Below, in pieces: positions 30,958 to 39,722 of a stretch of 64,000 nt of DNA; the first letter of the stretch is position 1, and every line of letters begins with the position of its first letter. Where the stretch lies: assembly GCF_018474005.1 (NCBI RefSeq), contig NZ_JAHCSH010000006.1, positions 248,001 to 312,000 on the forward strand, given 5' to 3'. The stretch comes from Curvibacter sp. CHRR-16. Lineage in GTDB: Bacteria > Pseudomonadota > Gammaproteobacteria > Burkholderiales > Burkholderiaceae_C. Under the pieces are notes generated by a model, which was not told where the DNA came from, made no database searches, and was given only the letters and a program-made list of their open reading frames with translations. Made by a program: the position numbers and the translations under genes.

Positions 30958-32229
30958 TTAGCGGCGCTGCCACACGGCGGCAAAAAAACCATCGGTTTGG
31001 TGCACGTGGGGCCATAGCCGCAGGTAGAGCTGCCCATCGTCACCACCACTGCACAGACTGGCCGCTTGCTCCACCTTCAACTCAACCAGCAAGGCCCCGG
31101 CCGACAGCGGTACAAAGTCCGGATGCGCAGCGCCAAAGGTTTGGGCGATCATCTCGTTTTCCTCCGGCAGCACACTGCAGGTGGCGTACACCAAGCGCCC
31201 GCCCGATTTCACCATGCGGGATGCGCTCTCCAAAATAGCCGCCTGCTTGACCGCCATTTCTTGCACGCCCTGCAGGGATTGGCGCCATTTCAAGTCCGGG
31301 TTGCGGCGCAAGGTGCCCAAGCCCGTGCACGGTGCATCGACCAAGACGCGGTCCATTTTGCCCGCCAGTCGTTTGACACGGTCATCGCGCTCATGGGCAA
31401 TGGCGGCAGGATGCACGTTGGACAAACCACTGCGCGCCAAGCGCGGTTTGAGCGCATCCAAACGGTGGGCCGAAGTATCGAAGGCATACAAACGCCCGGT
31501 ACTGCGCATGGCAGCCCCCAAAGCCAGCGTCTTGCCACCTGCCCCTGCACAGAAATCCACCACCATCTCGCCCCGCTTGGCATCAACCAACATGGCCAAG
31601 AGCTGCGAGCCTTCGTCCTGCACCTCGATAGCGCCCCGGGTGAATGCATCCAACTTGGTCAGCACGGGCTTGCCTTGCAAACGCAACCCCCATGGCGAAT
31701 ACGGCGTCGGCTGGGCAGCGATACCCGCTGCCTTGAGCTCTTTTTGCACCGCTTCGCGCTTGGCTTGCAGGGCGTTGACGCGGATATCCAGATCAGCACT
31801 CTGATTCAGGCTGTTGGCCAAAGCGTCGAACTGGGTGCCCACCTGGGCTTGCAGGGCATCGGCCAGCCATTGGGGCAGGTTGTGGCGGTGGGGAGCCAGC
31901 AAGTCGCTTGGCTGGACTGCGTCACAGCGGTCTAGCCATTGTTTCTCGGGCTCGCTCAGGGCGGATTTGAGAAAGTCGCGCGGGCCGTGGAAACCCAAAA
32001 TGGCCAAACGGCGCTCCTTGGGACCCGAGCCTGAGGCTGCCATGTGGTCGAACAAGGCTTTTTTGCGCAGCACTGCGTAGGCGGTTTCGGCCAAGGTGGC
32101 GCGCTCACGCGGCCCTAGCTGGCGGTGTTCACGGAAATAACGGGAAACCACTGCGTCAGCGGGGTGGTCGAGTTTGACGACGAGCCGCACCAGTTCGGCG
32201 CAGGCGTCCAGTAAAGCTTTCGGATGCAT
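30958..32229 (-). CDS. RsmB/NOP2-family rRNA (cytosine-5) methyltransferase
   Basis: A 423-residue SAM-dependent methylase. An N-terminal NusB-like helical region (residues 1-130) precedes the Rossmann domain with the SAM motif VVDFCAGAGGKTLALG. The two cysteines used in catalysis are in VLVDAPCTGLGTLRRNPD (motif IV) and YATCSVLPEENE (motif VI). The layout fits RsmB (16S m5C967) or a close paralogue. It has slightly fewer residues than some family members but all catalytic elements. The exact target base cannot be settled here. Confidence 0.9.
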   Translation of the reverse strand: MHPKALLDACAELVRLVVKLDHPADAVVSRYFREHRQLGPRERATLAETAYAVLRKKALFDHMAASGSGPKERRLAILGFHGPRDFLKSALSEPEKQWLDRCDAVQPSDLLAPHRHNLPQWLADALQAQVGTQFDALANSLNQSADLDIRVNALQAKREAVQKELKAAGIAAQPTPYSPWGLRLQGKPVLTKLDAFTRGAIEVQDEGSQLLAMLVDAKRGEMVVDFCAGAGGKTLALGAAMRSTGRLYAFDTSAHRLDALKPRLARSGLSNVHPAAIAHERDDRVKRLAGKMDRVLVDAPCTGLGTLRRNPDLKWRQSLQGVQEMAVKQAAILESASRMVKSGGRLVYATCSVLPEENEMIAQTFGAAHPDFVPLSAGALLVELKVEQAASLCSGGDDGQLYLRLWPHVHQTDGFFAAVWQRR

Positions 32230-32344
32230 AGGCCCAATTGTCCCATGCCGTCACACGCAGCACCGCCCATCACCCTACAGTTTGCAGCCACATGGCCGAT
32301 ATAGCGGGCAAGGACAGTTCCGTCTTGCAGAAAGAAGGCAAACC

Positions 32345-32710
32345 ATGGCCATTAGCCCCGTGCGCGATGCCAGCGCCGTGCAGCGCAGCAGCGACATCCA
32401 ACCCGCTCAGATGCAGGAGCGCATTTACGCACTCACCAATGGTGCGCCCGCAGGCTGGACAACGTCCGATACAGACGATGAAAACGCGGCTGACGCACAT
32501 GGTGTGAGCGCGCAGGACGCGGTCATCAGTAGCCAAGCCGATGCAGGCAGCGCTTACCAGTTACTGGGCCCGGGCATATCCACACTGCAGTTTGCCCAAT
32601 GGCACAACCCAGAGGACGAAGACGACAACGTCACCCAAGCCGTACTGATCGAGCACTCCATCAGCACCATCGAACAAATCAGTGTCACGCCGATAGAGAT
32701 TCGCCAGTGA
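32345..32710 (+). CDS. Hypothetical acidic protein
   Basis: A 121-residue protein that I do not recognise. It starts MAISPVRDASAVQRSSD, has a short Gln/Arg-containing segment (QPAQMQERIYAL) and then a strongly acidic middle (DTDDENAADAHG; NPEDEDDNVTQ). No signal peptide, membrane helix or metal-binding motif is visible. It is flanked by rsmB-like (divergent) and purN (convergent, 18 bases apart), so it stands alone. Codon use resembles its neighbours, which supports a real gene, but no function can be proposed. Confidence 0.55.
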   Translation: MAISPVRDASAVQRSSDIQPAQMQERIYALTNGAPAGWTTSDTDDENAADAHGVSAQDAVISSQADAGSAYQLLGPGISTLQFAQWHNPEDEDDNVTQAVLIEHSISTIEQISVTPIEIRQ

Positions 32711-32728
32711 GGCGAAAGCCAGCACGGG

Positions 32729-33322
32729 TCAGGCTTGCTCTAGCCAGCGACGCACTGCCCGGGGGTAGATGATGTGCTCTTGTGTGAGCACCCGCGCCGC
32801 CAAGGTCTGCGCGGTGTCATGGGGTAGCACGGGCACGACGGCCTGCTCCCATATGGGACCATGGTCTAGCTCCGCCGTCACGCCGTGCACCGTGGCCCCG
32901 GCAAAACGGCAGCCCGCGTCGATGGCACGCTGGTGGGTGTGCAAGCCCGCAAATGCGGGTAGCAAAGAGGGATGAATATTGAGCAAACGCCCTTCAAAGC
33001 GCTGCACAAAGCCGGGCGTAAGGATGCGCATAAAGCCAGCCAGCACCACCAAAGCGGGCCAATTGGGCTGGTCGTAAGCTGCCACCGCATCGGCCAAGGC
33101 GGCATCGAACGCTTCGCGGCTGGGGTAGGCCTTGTGATCCAGTACCTGAGTGGCTATGCCGTGTTCATGTGCCCATTGCAAACCACCGGCATCAGCCTTG
33201 TTGCTCAACACCAGCGCCACGCGGGCATGCCACTTTCTCTCCCATTGTTCCTGTTGGGCAGCCCGTACGATGGCGGCCATATTGGAGCCACCACCAGAGA
33301 TCAAAATCACAATATTGCGCAT
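32729..33322 (-). CDS. purN: Phosphoribosylglycinamide formyltransferase 1
   Basis: A 197-residue enzyme of de novo purine synthesis that transfers a formyl group from 10-formyl-THF to GAR. It has the phosphate loop ISGGGSNMAAIVRAA at the N-terminus, the catalytic region LLNIHPSLLPAFAGLHTH (His of the Asn/His/Asp triad) and GATVHGVTAELDHGPIWEQ with the catalytic Asp. The length is typical. It is divergent from the deacetylase gene across a 118-base gap. Confidence 0.95.
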   Translation of the reverse strand: MRNIVILISGGGSNMAAIVRAAQQEQWERKWHARVALVLSNKADAGGLQWAHEHGIATQVLDHKAYPSREAFDAALADAVAAYDQPNWPALVVLAGFMRILTPGFVQRFEGRLLNIHPSLLPAFAGLHTHQRAIDAGCRFAGATVHGVTAELDHGPIWEQAVVPVLPHDTAQTLAARVLTQEHIIYPRAVRRWLEQA

Positions 33323-33440
33323 ACCGGAAACCTAGTAGAGAAAATGGCGCAAGGCCAGCGTCAGGAGCGCGCATTATCCATACGCCACCCTTGAGCCAAG
33401 ACAAGAAAACGCCCTGCGGCACGCCTACACTGGAGACAAC

Positions 33441-34367
33441 ATGCTGCCCGCCTACATCACCCACCCTGCTTGCGCCCGCCACGCTATGGGCGCCGACCAC
33501 CCCGAATGTCCCGAGCGCTTGGCAGCCATCCAAGACATGCTGCTGACCAAAGGGCTGCTGGACTACATGGCCCCCTACGATGCTCCAGCTGCCACCGACG
33601 CCCAACTGGCCCAAGCCCACAGCTTGGGCTACATCCGTGAGTTGCTGGCCTTGGCCCCCGCAGAAGGCTTGGTGCGGATTGACCCCGATACCGAGATGAA
33701 CCCGCACACCCTAGTGGCAGCCCGCCATGCTGCAGGGGCTGCGGTACTGGCCACCGACTTGGTGCTGGAAGGCAAAGCCCCCAGCGCATTCTGTGCAGTG
33801 CGGCCACCGGGTCACCATGCCGAGCGAGGTCGCGCCATGGGATTTTGCTTTTTCAACAACACCGCTGTGGGCATACGGCATGCGCTGAATATCCATGGCC
33901 TCAAGCGCGTGGCACTCATCGACTTCGACGTCCATCACGGCAATGGCAGTGAGGATATTTTTTGCGACGATCCGCGTGTGCTGATGTGCTCCATATTCGA
34001 ATTGGGCTTGTATCCCTTCAATGGCGAAGAGCCCCGCGGAGACAACATGGTGAATGTGGGTTTGCCAGCACGCTCTGGCAGCGCCGCGTTCCGGGATGCA
34101 GTGAGCACCCACTGGATACAAGCGCTGGATGCATTTGCCCCGCAGCTGATTTACGTTTCGGCTGGATTTGACGCCCACCGTGAAGACGATATGGGCAATT
34201 TGGGCCTGACCGAAACCGATTACGCTTGGGTGACCGAGCAGATAGTGGAAGTGGCGCAACGCCATTGCCATGGACATGTGATTTCATGCCTAGAAGGCGG
34301 TTATGCGCTCAACGCCTTGGCTCGCAGCGTGGCCGAACACGTCAAAGTACTTATTGGCGCCAACTGA
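33441..34367 (+). CDS. Histone deacetylase-family (class II/AcuC-like) deacylase
   Basis: A 308-residue zinc-dependent amidohydrolase of the arginase/deacetylase fold. It has the charge-relay motif CAVRPPGHHAERGRAMGF, zinc ligands in IDFDVHHGNGSED and SAGFDAHREDDMG, and the catalytic-Tyr loop LEGGYAL. Bacterial members deacetylate acetyl-lysine on proteins, acetylpolyamines or small amides. It lies 24 bases upstream of a protein-acetyltransferase-type gene on the same strand, so the two are probably cotranscribed. That makes protein deacetylation an attractive, inferred role. Confidence 0.92.
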   Translation: MLPAYITHPACARHAMGADHPECPERLAAIQDMLLTKGLLDYMAPYDAPAATDAQLAQAHSLGYIRELLALAPAEGLVRIDPDTEMNPHTLVAARHAAGAAVLATDLVLEGKAPSAFCAVRPPGHHAERGRAMGFCFFNNTAVGIRHALNIHGLKRVALIDFDVHHGNGSEDIFCDDPRVLMCSIFELGLYPFNGEEPRGDNMVNVGLPARSGSAAFRDAVSTHWIQALDAFAPQLIYVSAGFDAHREDDMGNLGLTETDYAWVTEQIVEVAQRHCHGHVISCLEGGYALNALARSVAEHVKVLIGAN

Positions 34368-34391
34368 GAGTCAACACCAAGGGAGGACTCC

Positions 34392-37082
34392 ATGGACAAA
34401 CACTTTCTCACCCCGCTCTTTAGCCCCAAAACCATTGCCGTATTCACGGGCTCCAAAGATCGCGCCGCCGAACAAACACCCCAAGCACGCGCACTGGCAG
34501 CGGCACTCAAAGCACAAACCTTTCAGGGCAAGCTGCTGTTTCTAGACATCGGGGTGACGGGCACGCTGGCCGACTTGGCCAAAACCCGCGCCGACTTGGC
34601 ATTGATCGCCCTGCCACCGCTGGAACTGCCCGCCGCCTTGGAGCTTGCAGCCCGCATAGGCTGCAAAGCGGCCATCATGGTGGGCACAGGCATACCGGCC
34701 AATATGGCGGCAGACCTGCAACGCCAAGCGAGCCAAAACGGCATCCACTTGCTGGGCCCCAATGGACTGGGCATGCAGCGCCCCAGCTTGCAGCTCAATG
34801 CCAGTTGCGCTGGCCCCTTGGCACAACCGGGCTCACTGGCCTTGGTGTCGCAAAGTGGGGCGCTGACGGCCTCTATGCTGGACTGGGCAGCCAACAACGG
34901 CGTGGGCTTTTCCAGTGTGGTGGCGCTGGGTAGCCATTCGGGTGTGGACATTGCCCAAGTGCTGGACTTCCTCGCCAACGACCCACAGACCCAAAGCATC
35001 GTGGTCTACGTAGAAGGCATTCGCAACGCCCGCCACTTCATGAGCGCGCTGCGCATGGCCGCCAACGCCAAACCAGTGGTAGTGCTCAAGTCAGGGCGGC
35101 ACAACGCCGGCACCCAAGCCGCACAAACCCACAGCGGCAATATGGGCGGCAGTGACCACGTGTTTGACGCCGCGCTGCGCCGGGCAGGTGCGGTGCGCGT
35201 GCGCTCGTTTGTGGAGTTGTTCTCGGCGGCCAAATGCTTGGCCTCGCGCTACCGCCCCGTGGGCAAGCGCTTGGCCGTCATCACCAACGGCGGAGGCCCT
35301 GGGGTGCTGGCCACCGACTGGATCACCGAAATCCAGCTGGAACTGGGCATCCTGAGCCCCGATATTGCGGCTGAACTCAAGCCACAGATCAACGCAGCAG
35401 CCTCGCTGCGCGACTTGATCGACCTGTCCGAAGACGCCACACCCGAGCACTACGCCAAAGCGGTGCAAGCTGCGGTGAAAGACCGCAATGTGGATGGTAT
35501 CTTGGTCATCTACTCGCCCAAACCTGGGCAAGACGCGGCCGACATAGCCCGCGCCGTGACGCACACGCAAGCCAACAAGGTCAAACCCTTGCTCACCTGC
35601 TGGATGGGTGACTCCAGCGTCGTCAGTGGCCGCAAAGAGCTGACCAACTCCACCCTACCCAGTTTCCGCACGCCCGAGGCCGCAGTAGGCGCGTTTGGCA
35701 ACATCGCCAGCTTCTACCAAAACCAACAGCTGCTGCAGCAAACGCCCATGCCCATGTCCAGCCAGACCAAGGCCGACGTGGAAGGTGCCCGCTTGGTGTT
35801 AGAAAGCGTGCTGGCCGAGCGCCGCAAAGTGCTTACCGAGATGGAGTCCAAAGCCCTGTTGTCGGCCTTCCAAATCCCGGTCACGCCCACCATGCTGGCG
35901 CGCAGCCCGACCGAGGCCATGATGATCGCCACGCAAATGGGATTTCCGGTGGCGCTCAAAATCGACTCACCCGACATCACCCACAAAAGTGATGTGCACG
36001 GCGTGGTACTGAACCTGACCAACGCCACCAGCGTGCGCGACACCTACCAGAGCATGGTGCAGGCCGTACGCCGCCACCAGCCTGATGCACGCATCAACGG
36101 CGTGACCGTGCAAACCATGGCCCGCGCCCACCGAGGGCGCGAAATCTGCATCGGCCTGCTGACCGACCAGCCCTTTGGCCCGGTTATCACCTTTGGTGCT
36201 GGCGGCACCATGATCGAACTGATTGGCGACCACGCCATGGAGTTGCCCCCACTCAACCAGTTCTTGGCCCGGCGCTTGATTGAACGCTCCCGGGTGGCCG
36301 AGACCTTGGGCGCGTGGCGCGGCTTGCCACCGGCCAGCATAGAGGCGCTGGAACACATTCTGCTGCGGGTGTCCGAAATGGTGTGCGAGCTGCCCCAACT
36401 GCGCGAAATGGATATCAACCCCCTCATCGTGGACGAACACGGCGCAGTGGCGGTGGATGCGCGCATTGCCATCGACCACGCTCCACAAGGGTTGGTAAGC
36501 CGCTTTCACCACTACCACCACCTGGCCATACTACCCTACCCCAGCCAGTACGAACGCACCTGGCCCCTATCGGGCGGGGGCGAATGCACGGTGCGTCCGG
36601 TTCACCCGGACGATGCACAGATGCTGCAAGCCATGGTGAAAAATCTGTCTGATGAAAGCCGCTATTTCCGCTTTGCATCCACCATCAAAGAGCTGCCCCC
36701 CAGCATGCTGGCGCGCTTCACCCTCATCGACTATGACCGCGAAATGGCGCTGGTTGCCGTGCACAACGAACAGCATATTGACGAGCATGGTGATGTGCAG
36801 GTGAAGCAGCGCATCATCGGGGTGTCGCGCTACGTCACCAACCCCGACCAAACCAGTTGCGAGTTCTCGCTCCTAGTGGCCGACGACTTCAATGGCCGCG
36901 GCTTGGGCTCACGCTTGATGCAATCCATCATGGATGTGGCGCGCGACCAAGGCCTGAGCGAGATCGTGGGCCTAGTCCTGTCCAACAATCCCAACATGCT
37001 CAAACTCATGCGCAGCTTGGGCTTTAGCGTCAAGAGCGACCCGGACGACCCAGATTTCAAAATCGTCTCGCACCCGCTCTAG
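34392..37082 (+). CDS. Pat/PatZ-type acyl-CoA synthetase (NDP-forming)-GNAT fusion, probable protein lysine acetyltransferase
   Basis: An 896-residue fusion. A CoA-binding and succinyl-CoA-synthetase-like region comes first (about residues 1-460; LGPNGLGMQRPS, VSQSGALTASMLDWA). An ATP-grasp-type domain follows (about 485-715; FPVALKIDSPDITHKSDV; FGAGGTMIELIGDHA). A GNAT domain starts near residue 731 (CTVRPVHPDDAQML; FNGRGLGSRLMQSIMD). This is the domain order of the Pat/PatZ enzymes that acetylate metabolic enzymes such as Acs. His247 in QTHSGNMGGSD matches the place of the phosphorylatable His of ADP-forming acetyl-CoA synthetases. I recall the ligase part of Pat being described as inactive for lack of this residue, so its retention is notable. 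Shine-Dalgarno: GGGAGGA. Confidence 0.9.
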   Translation: MDKHFLTPLFSPKTIAVFTGSKDRAAEQTPQARALAAALKAQTFQGKLLFLDIGVTGTLADLAKTRADLALIALPPLELPAALELAARIGCKAAIMVGTGIPANMAADLQRQASQNGIHLLGPNGLGMQRPSLQLNASCAGPLAQPGSLALVSQSGALTASMLDWAANNGVGFSSVVALGSHSGVDIAQVLDFLANDPQTQSIVVYVEGIRNARHFMSALRMAANAKPVVVLKSGRHNAGTQAAQTHSGNMGGSDHVFDAALRRAGAVRVRSFVELFSAAKCLASRYRPVGKRLAVITNGGGPGVLATDWITEIQLELGILSPDIAAELKPQINAAASLRDLIDLSEDATPEHYAKAVQAAVKDRNVDGILVIYSPKPGQDAADIARAVTHTQANKVKPLLTCWMGDSSVVSGRKELTNSTLPSFRTPEAAVGAFGNIASFYQNQQLLQQTPMPMSSQTKADVEGARLVLESVLAERRKVLTEMESKALLSAFQIPVTPTMLARSPTEAMMIATQMGFPVALKIDSPDITHKSDVHGVVLNLTNATSVRDTYQSMVQAVRRHQPDARINGVTVQTMARAHRGREICIGLLTDQPFGPVITFGAGGTMIELIGDHAMELPPLNQFLARRLIERSRVAETLGAWRGLPPASIEALEHILLRVSEMVCELPQLREMDINPLIVDEHGAVAVDARIAIDHAPQGLVSRFHHYHHLAILPYPSQYERTWPLSGGGECTVRPVHPDDAQMLQAMVKNLSDESRYFRFASTIKELPPSMLARFTLIDYDREMALVAVHNEQHIDEHGDVQVKQRIIGVSRYVTNPDQTSCEFSLLVADDFNGRGLGSRLMQSIMDVARDQGLSEIVGLVLSNNPNMLKLMRSLGFSVKSDPDDPDFKIVSHPL

Positions 37083-37163
37083 GAACAGCATCTACGGGAA
37101 CTTTTGGCTGAGTGCGCACCTCCATAGCAGCGTTGTTTTTGTTGTTATGGAGGCGTATTCGCG

Positions 37164-38369
37164 ATGTCACATTCCACCATTTCTACTGCAAACAAAGTAC
37201 CCTCGCTCTACCTCAAGGCCACGGCCATCGGCGTGCTGGCGGCCGCATGCACGCTGGGCGGCTACGCCCTGTCGCAGCACACCAGCCCTGCCAGCGCGCA
37301 AGCGGCTACCGTGCCCACCGTTGCTGCCACCAGCAGGGCGGGCATGAATCTGCCGGACTTCAGCAGCATCGTGGAGCAACAAGGCCCGGCCGTAGTGCAC
37401 GTGAGTATCAGTGGCAAGGTCAAAACACGCAGCCAAGGCAATCCGTTTGGTGGCTTCCCGTTTGGGCAAGTCGATCCCGACGATCCATTCGCAGAACTGT
37501 TCCGCCGCTTCCAAGGCCCTAGCCAGCCCCAAGAGGCACCGGTTTCGGGTTTGGGCTCGGGCTTTATTGTCAAGTCCGACGGCGTGGTGCTGACCAACGC
37601 CCACGTGGTGGCCGATGCCGATGAGGTGACAGTCAAGCTGCAAGACAAGCGCGAATTCAAGGCCAAGGTGGTAGGCATAGACCGCACCTCGGACGTGGCT
37701 GTGCTCAAGATCGATGCCGACAACCTGCCCACGGTGCGCATAGGCAACCCGAGCAGCACCAAGGTGGGCGAATGGGTGCTCGCCATTGGCTCGCCCTTTG
37801 GGTTGGACAACACGGTGACTGCGGGCATCGTCTCGGCCAAGTCGCGCACCCTGCCCGACGATGGCTACACCCCGTTTTTGCAGACCGATGTGGCCATCAA
37901 TCCCGGCAACTCGGGCGGTCCGCTGTTCAACCTCGCGGGAGAGGTCATTGGCATCAACTCGCAGATTTACAGCCGAAGCGGGGGCTACCAAGGCCTGTCT
38001 TTCGCCATCCCGATTGACGTGGCCATGAAAGTAGAAGGCCAGCTACTGGCCCACGGCAAAGTGGAACGGGGCCGCTTGGGCGTCATCATCCAAGATGTGT
38101 CCCCCGAGGTGGCCAATCTTGCAGGACTCGACAAACCCACGGGCGTGCTGGTGCAGTCGGTCGAAAAAGGCGGCCCAGCCGATAAGGCGGGCTTGCTGCC
38201 GGGCGATGTGATTTTAAAGTTTGAAGGCAAGCCACTGGACACCAGCGCCACCCTGCCTGCCTTGGTGGCCGACCAAAAACCGGGCACCAGCATCACCCTA
38301 TCCATCTGGCACCGCGGCAAACCCAAGGAGGTGAGCGTGAAGCTCGGGGAGCAGAAGGCTAAAGGGTAA
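37164..38369 (+). CDS. HtrA/Do-family periplasmic serine protease with one PDZ domain
   Basis: A 401-residue trypsin-like protease for envelope protein quality control. A hydrophobic N-terminal segment (ATAIGVLAAACTLGGYALS) serves as signal peptide or anchor, with a possible SAQA cleavage site. The catalytic triad is His147 (TNAHVVAD), Asp177 (TSDVAVLKID) and Ser250 (NPGNSGGPLFN). One PDZ domain follows (GRLGVIIQDVSPEV; GPADKAGLLPGDVILKFEG). One PDZ rather than two makes it more DegS-like in layout. A strong bidirectional terminator follows. Substrate and regulation are not visible. Confidence 0.93.
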   Translation: MSHSTISTANKVPSLYLKATAIGVLAAACTLGGYALSQHTSPASAQAATVPTVAATSRAGMNLPDFSSIVEQQGPAVVHVSISGKVKTRSQGNPFGGFPFGQVDPDDPFAELFRRFQGPSQPQEAPVSGLGSGFIVKSDGVVLTNAHVVADADEVTVKLQDKREFKAKVVGIDRTSDVAVLKIDADNLPTVRIGNPSSTKVGEWVLAIGSPFGLDNTVTAGIVSAKSRTLPDDGYTPFLQTDVAINPGNSGGPLFNLAGEVIGINSQIYSRSGGYQGLSFAIPIDVAMKVEGQLLAHGKVERGRLGVIIQDVSPEVANLAGLDKPTGVLVQSVEKGGPADKAGLLPGDVILKFEGKPLDTSATLPALVADQKPGTSITLSIWHRGKPKEVSVKLGEQKAKG

Positions 38370-38396
38370 GCGCCCCACTAGCCTTGTGCGGCACGC

Positions 38397-38430
38397 CAAC
38401 AAAAAAGCGCCCTTGGGCGCTTTTTTGTTG
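38397..38430. terminator. Bidirectional intrinsic terminator
   Basis: A perfect 34-base palindrome: GCGCCC/GGGCGC with a TT centre, flanked by A6 and T6. It separates the HtrA gene from the convergent broken gene. Confidence 0.93.
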
Positions 38431-38443
38431 GAAAAACGATTAT

Positions 38444-39258
38444 TTATTGCGGGCAGGTTTCTTTGCCTTCTTGCACCATCCGCTCCAGCTTGGAACAGAA
38501 CACAAGGCTGTTTCCTTGATTGGGTTTTTGGCTTTGGACTCCAGCGCTCGCGTACATCGGATCAAACAAGAAGTCCATGTCTGGAACATCTTTGAATGCA
38601 TCGGCTGGTTTGCTGTACTCAATCGCCAAAGCAACTCCGTCGCGAAACTTATCCGCCCACTGAGTGAGCTTTTCTATAAAGCGTTGCTTTTTAGGATCTG
38701 TATTGATGGCTGATGCAGACCACTCGGACAAGCGCCCCCCTCAAGCCCTAGCTGCATCAAATTGATGACCATGATCACACTGTAGAAGCGATTTCCCTCT
38801 CGAGTATTGAGAATGTCCAACCGCATGGTACCAACTGCGGCATCTGACTTTTGAGAGTCATCCTGTGTTATTGGACGCACTAGCACACAGTTATCAAATA
38901 CCCCCATGGATTTTTTGACTTTATAGATGATGGTGGGATCAACACTGCTACACACGTTATAGGTGTAATAGCCATTAGTCTCCACCGAATTGATACTTGC
39001 GGTCACATACTGCGTGGCAAAGTACCGCCCGTTTATAGACGTAGTGAGCACTGCATTGCCAATCCCTACGTCCATGTTGTTGGTTTTGACTTGACTCGAA
39101 GCCACAAACCACTTGCGACCACCTTGGTAAATGGCGCGCCCCCCTGCTACATCGCCAGGTTGTAGAAAGGTTTTGACTGCGTCGTTTGCCCCCTCTTTGG
39201 CAAACAACTCGCCTGCCCCAGCGCTTTGCACTACAGCGCAAAGCAGCAAAACCGTCAT
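38444..39258 (-). pseudogene. Secreted protein of unknown function, reading frame split by a -1 shift at GGGGGGC
   Basis: Two overlapping frames read as one protein. The upstream frame (about 195 residues, 39258-38674) has a signal peptide (MTVLLLCAVVQSAGAGELFA) and beta-rich sequence (RKWFVASSQVKTNNMDVG). After FYSVIMVINLMQLGLEGG it runs into nonsense and stops. The next frame (38731-38444) continues plausibly from LSEWSASAINTDPKKQ to ERMVQEGKETCPQ. The switch falls at a G6-C tract (38740-38734) that reads G GGG GGC in the zero frame, a slippery -1 heptamer. It may be a true frameshift mutation, a sequencing error or programmed frameshifting. No family was recognised. Paired Cys residues fit a periplasmic protein. 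A TTG start five codons earlier is possible. Confidence 0.6.
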
Positions 39259-39722
39259 GCTTTTGCAACTCAACCAGCCATACTCATTTCATACTAATTA
39301 CTACTAAAAAAAACGTTTCAAAACAGCAAGTGTACGTCCAGCAGAAGCCATTTCCTGTTCACAAAAGATATCGGAATCACAAAAAAAACGTTAGGCAACC
39401 CAACTAAAACCGCCCAATTTCCCCACTTTCCTTGCTGTTTTTATTCTCTGAAAGATCAACAACTTACGTTATGAAAACACTCATGACACGATTCATTCAC
39501 CATGCGTACGTTTACAAAATGTTTCCAAAACAAGTTAATTGATATACATTTTGTGGGCCACCAACACAAACAAGGAGGTATTCACACAAAGCGTCTTAAT
39601 CCAAACGACCCAAAGCACGTCCACAGTCATACGGCACTGCGGATGGGTGCAGCTAGCAGGCCAAACCAAACAGCCGCCAGCCAAGCTGCAAAGATGATCA
39701 ATCTCGAACTGAAGAGGGAAAT
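39259..39722. other. AT-rich gap before the pectate lyase
   Basis: About 460 bases, markedly AT-rich for this genome, between two divergent genes. It contains two A-runs followed by ACGTT (near 39308 and 39385) and homopolymeric stretches. A 74-codon open frame runs into the lyase start but has no protein-like character. It presumably holds promoters for both flanking genes. No terminator, tRNA or repeat family was recognised. The composition suggests imported DNA. Confidence 0.45.

Noticed and set aside
38734..38740. Phase-variable homopolymer
   Set aside because: Six G residues is short for phase variation. It is kept only as one of several explanations for the split frame.
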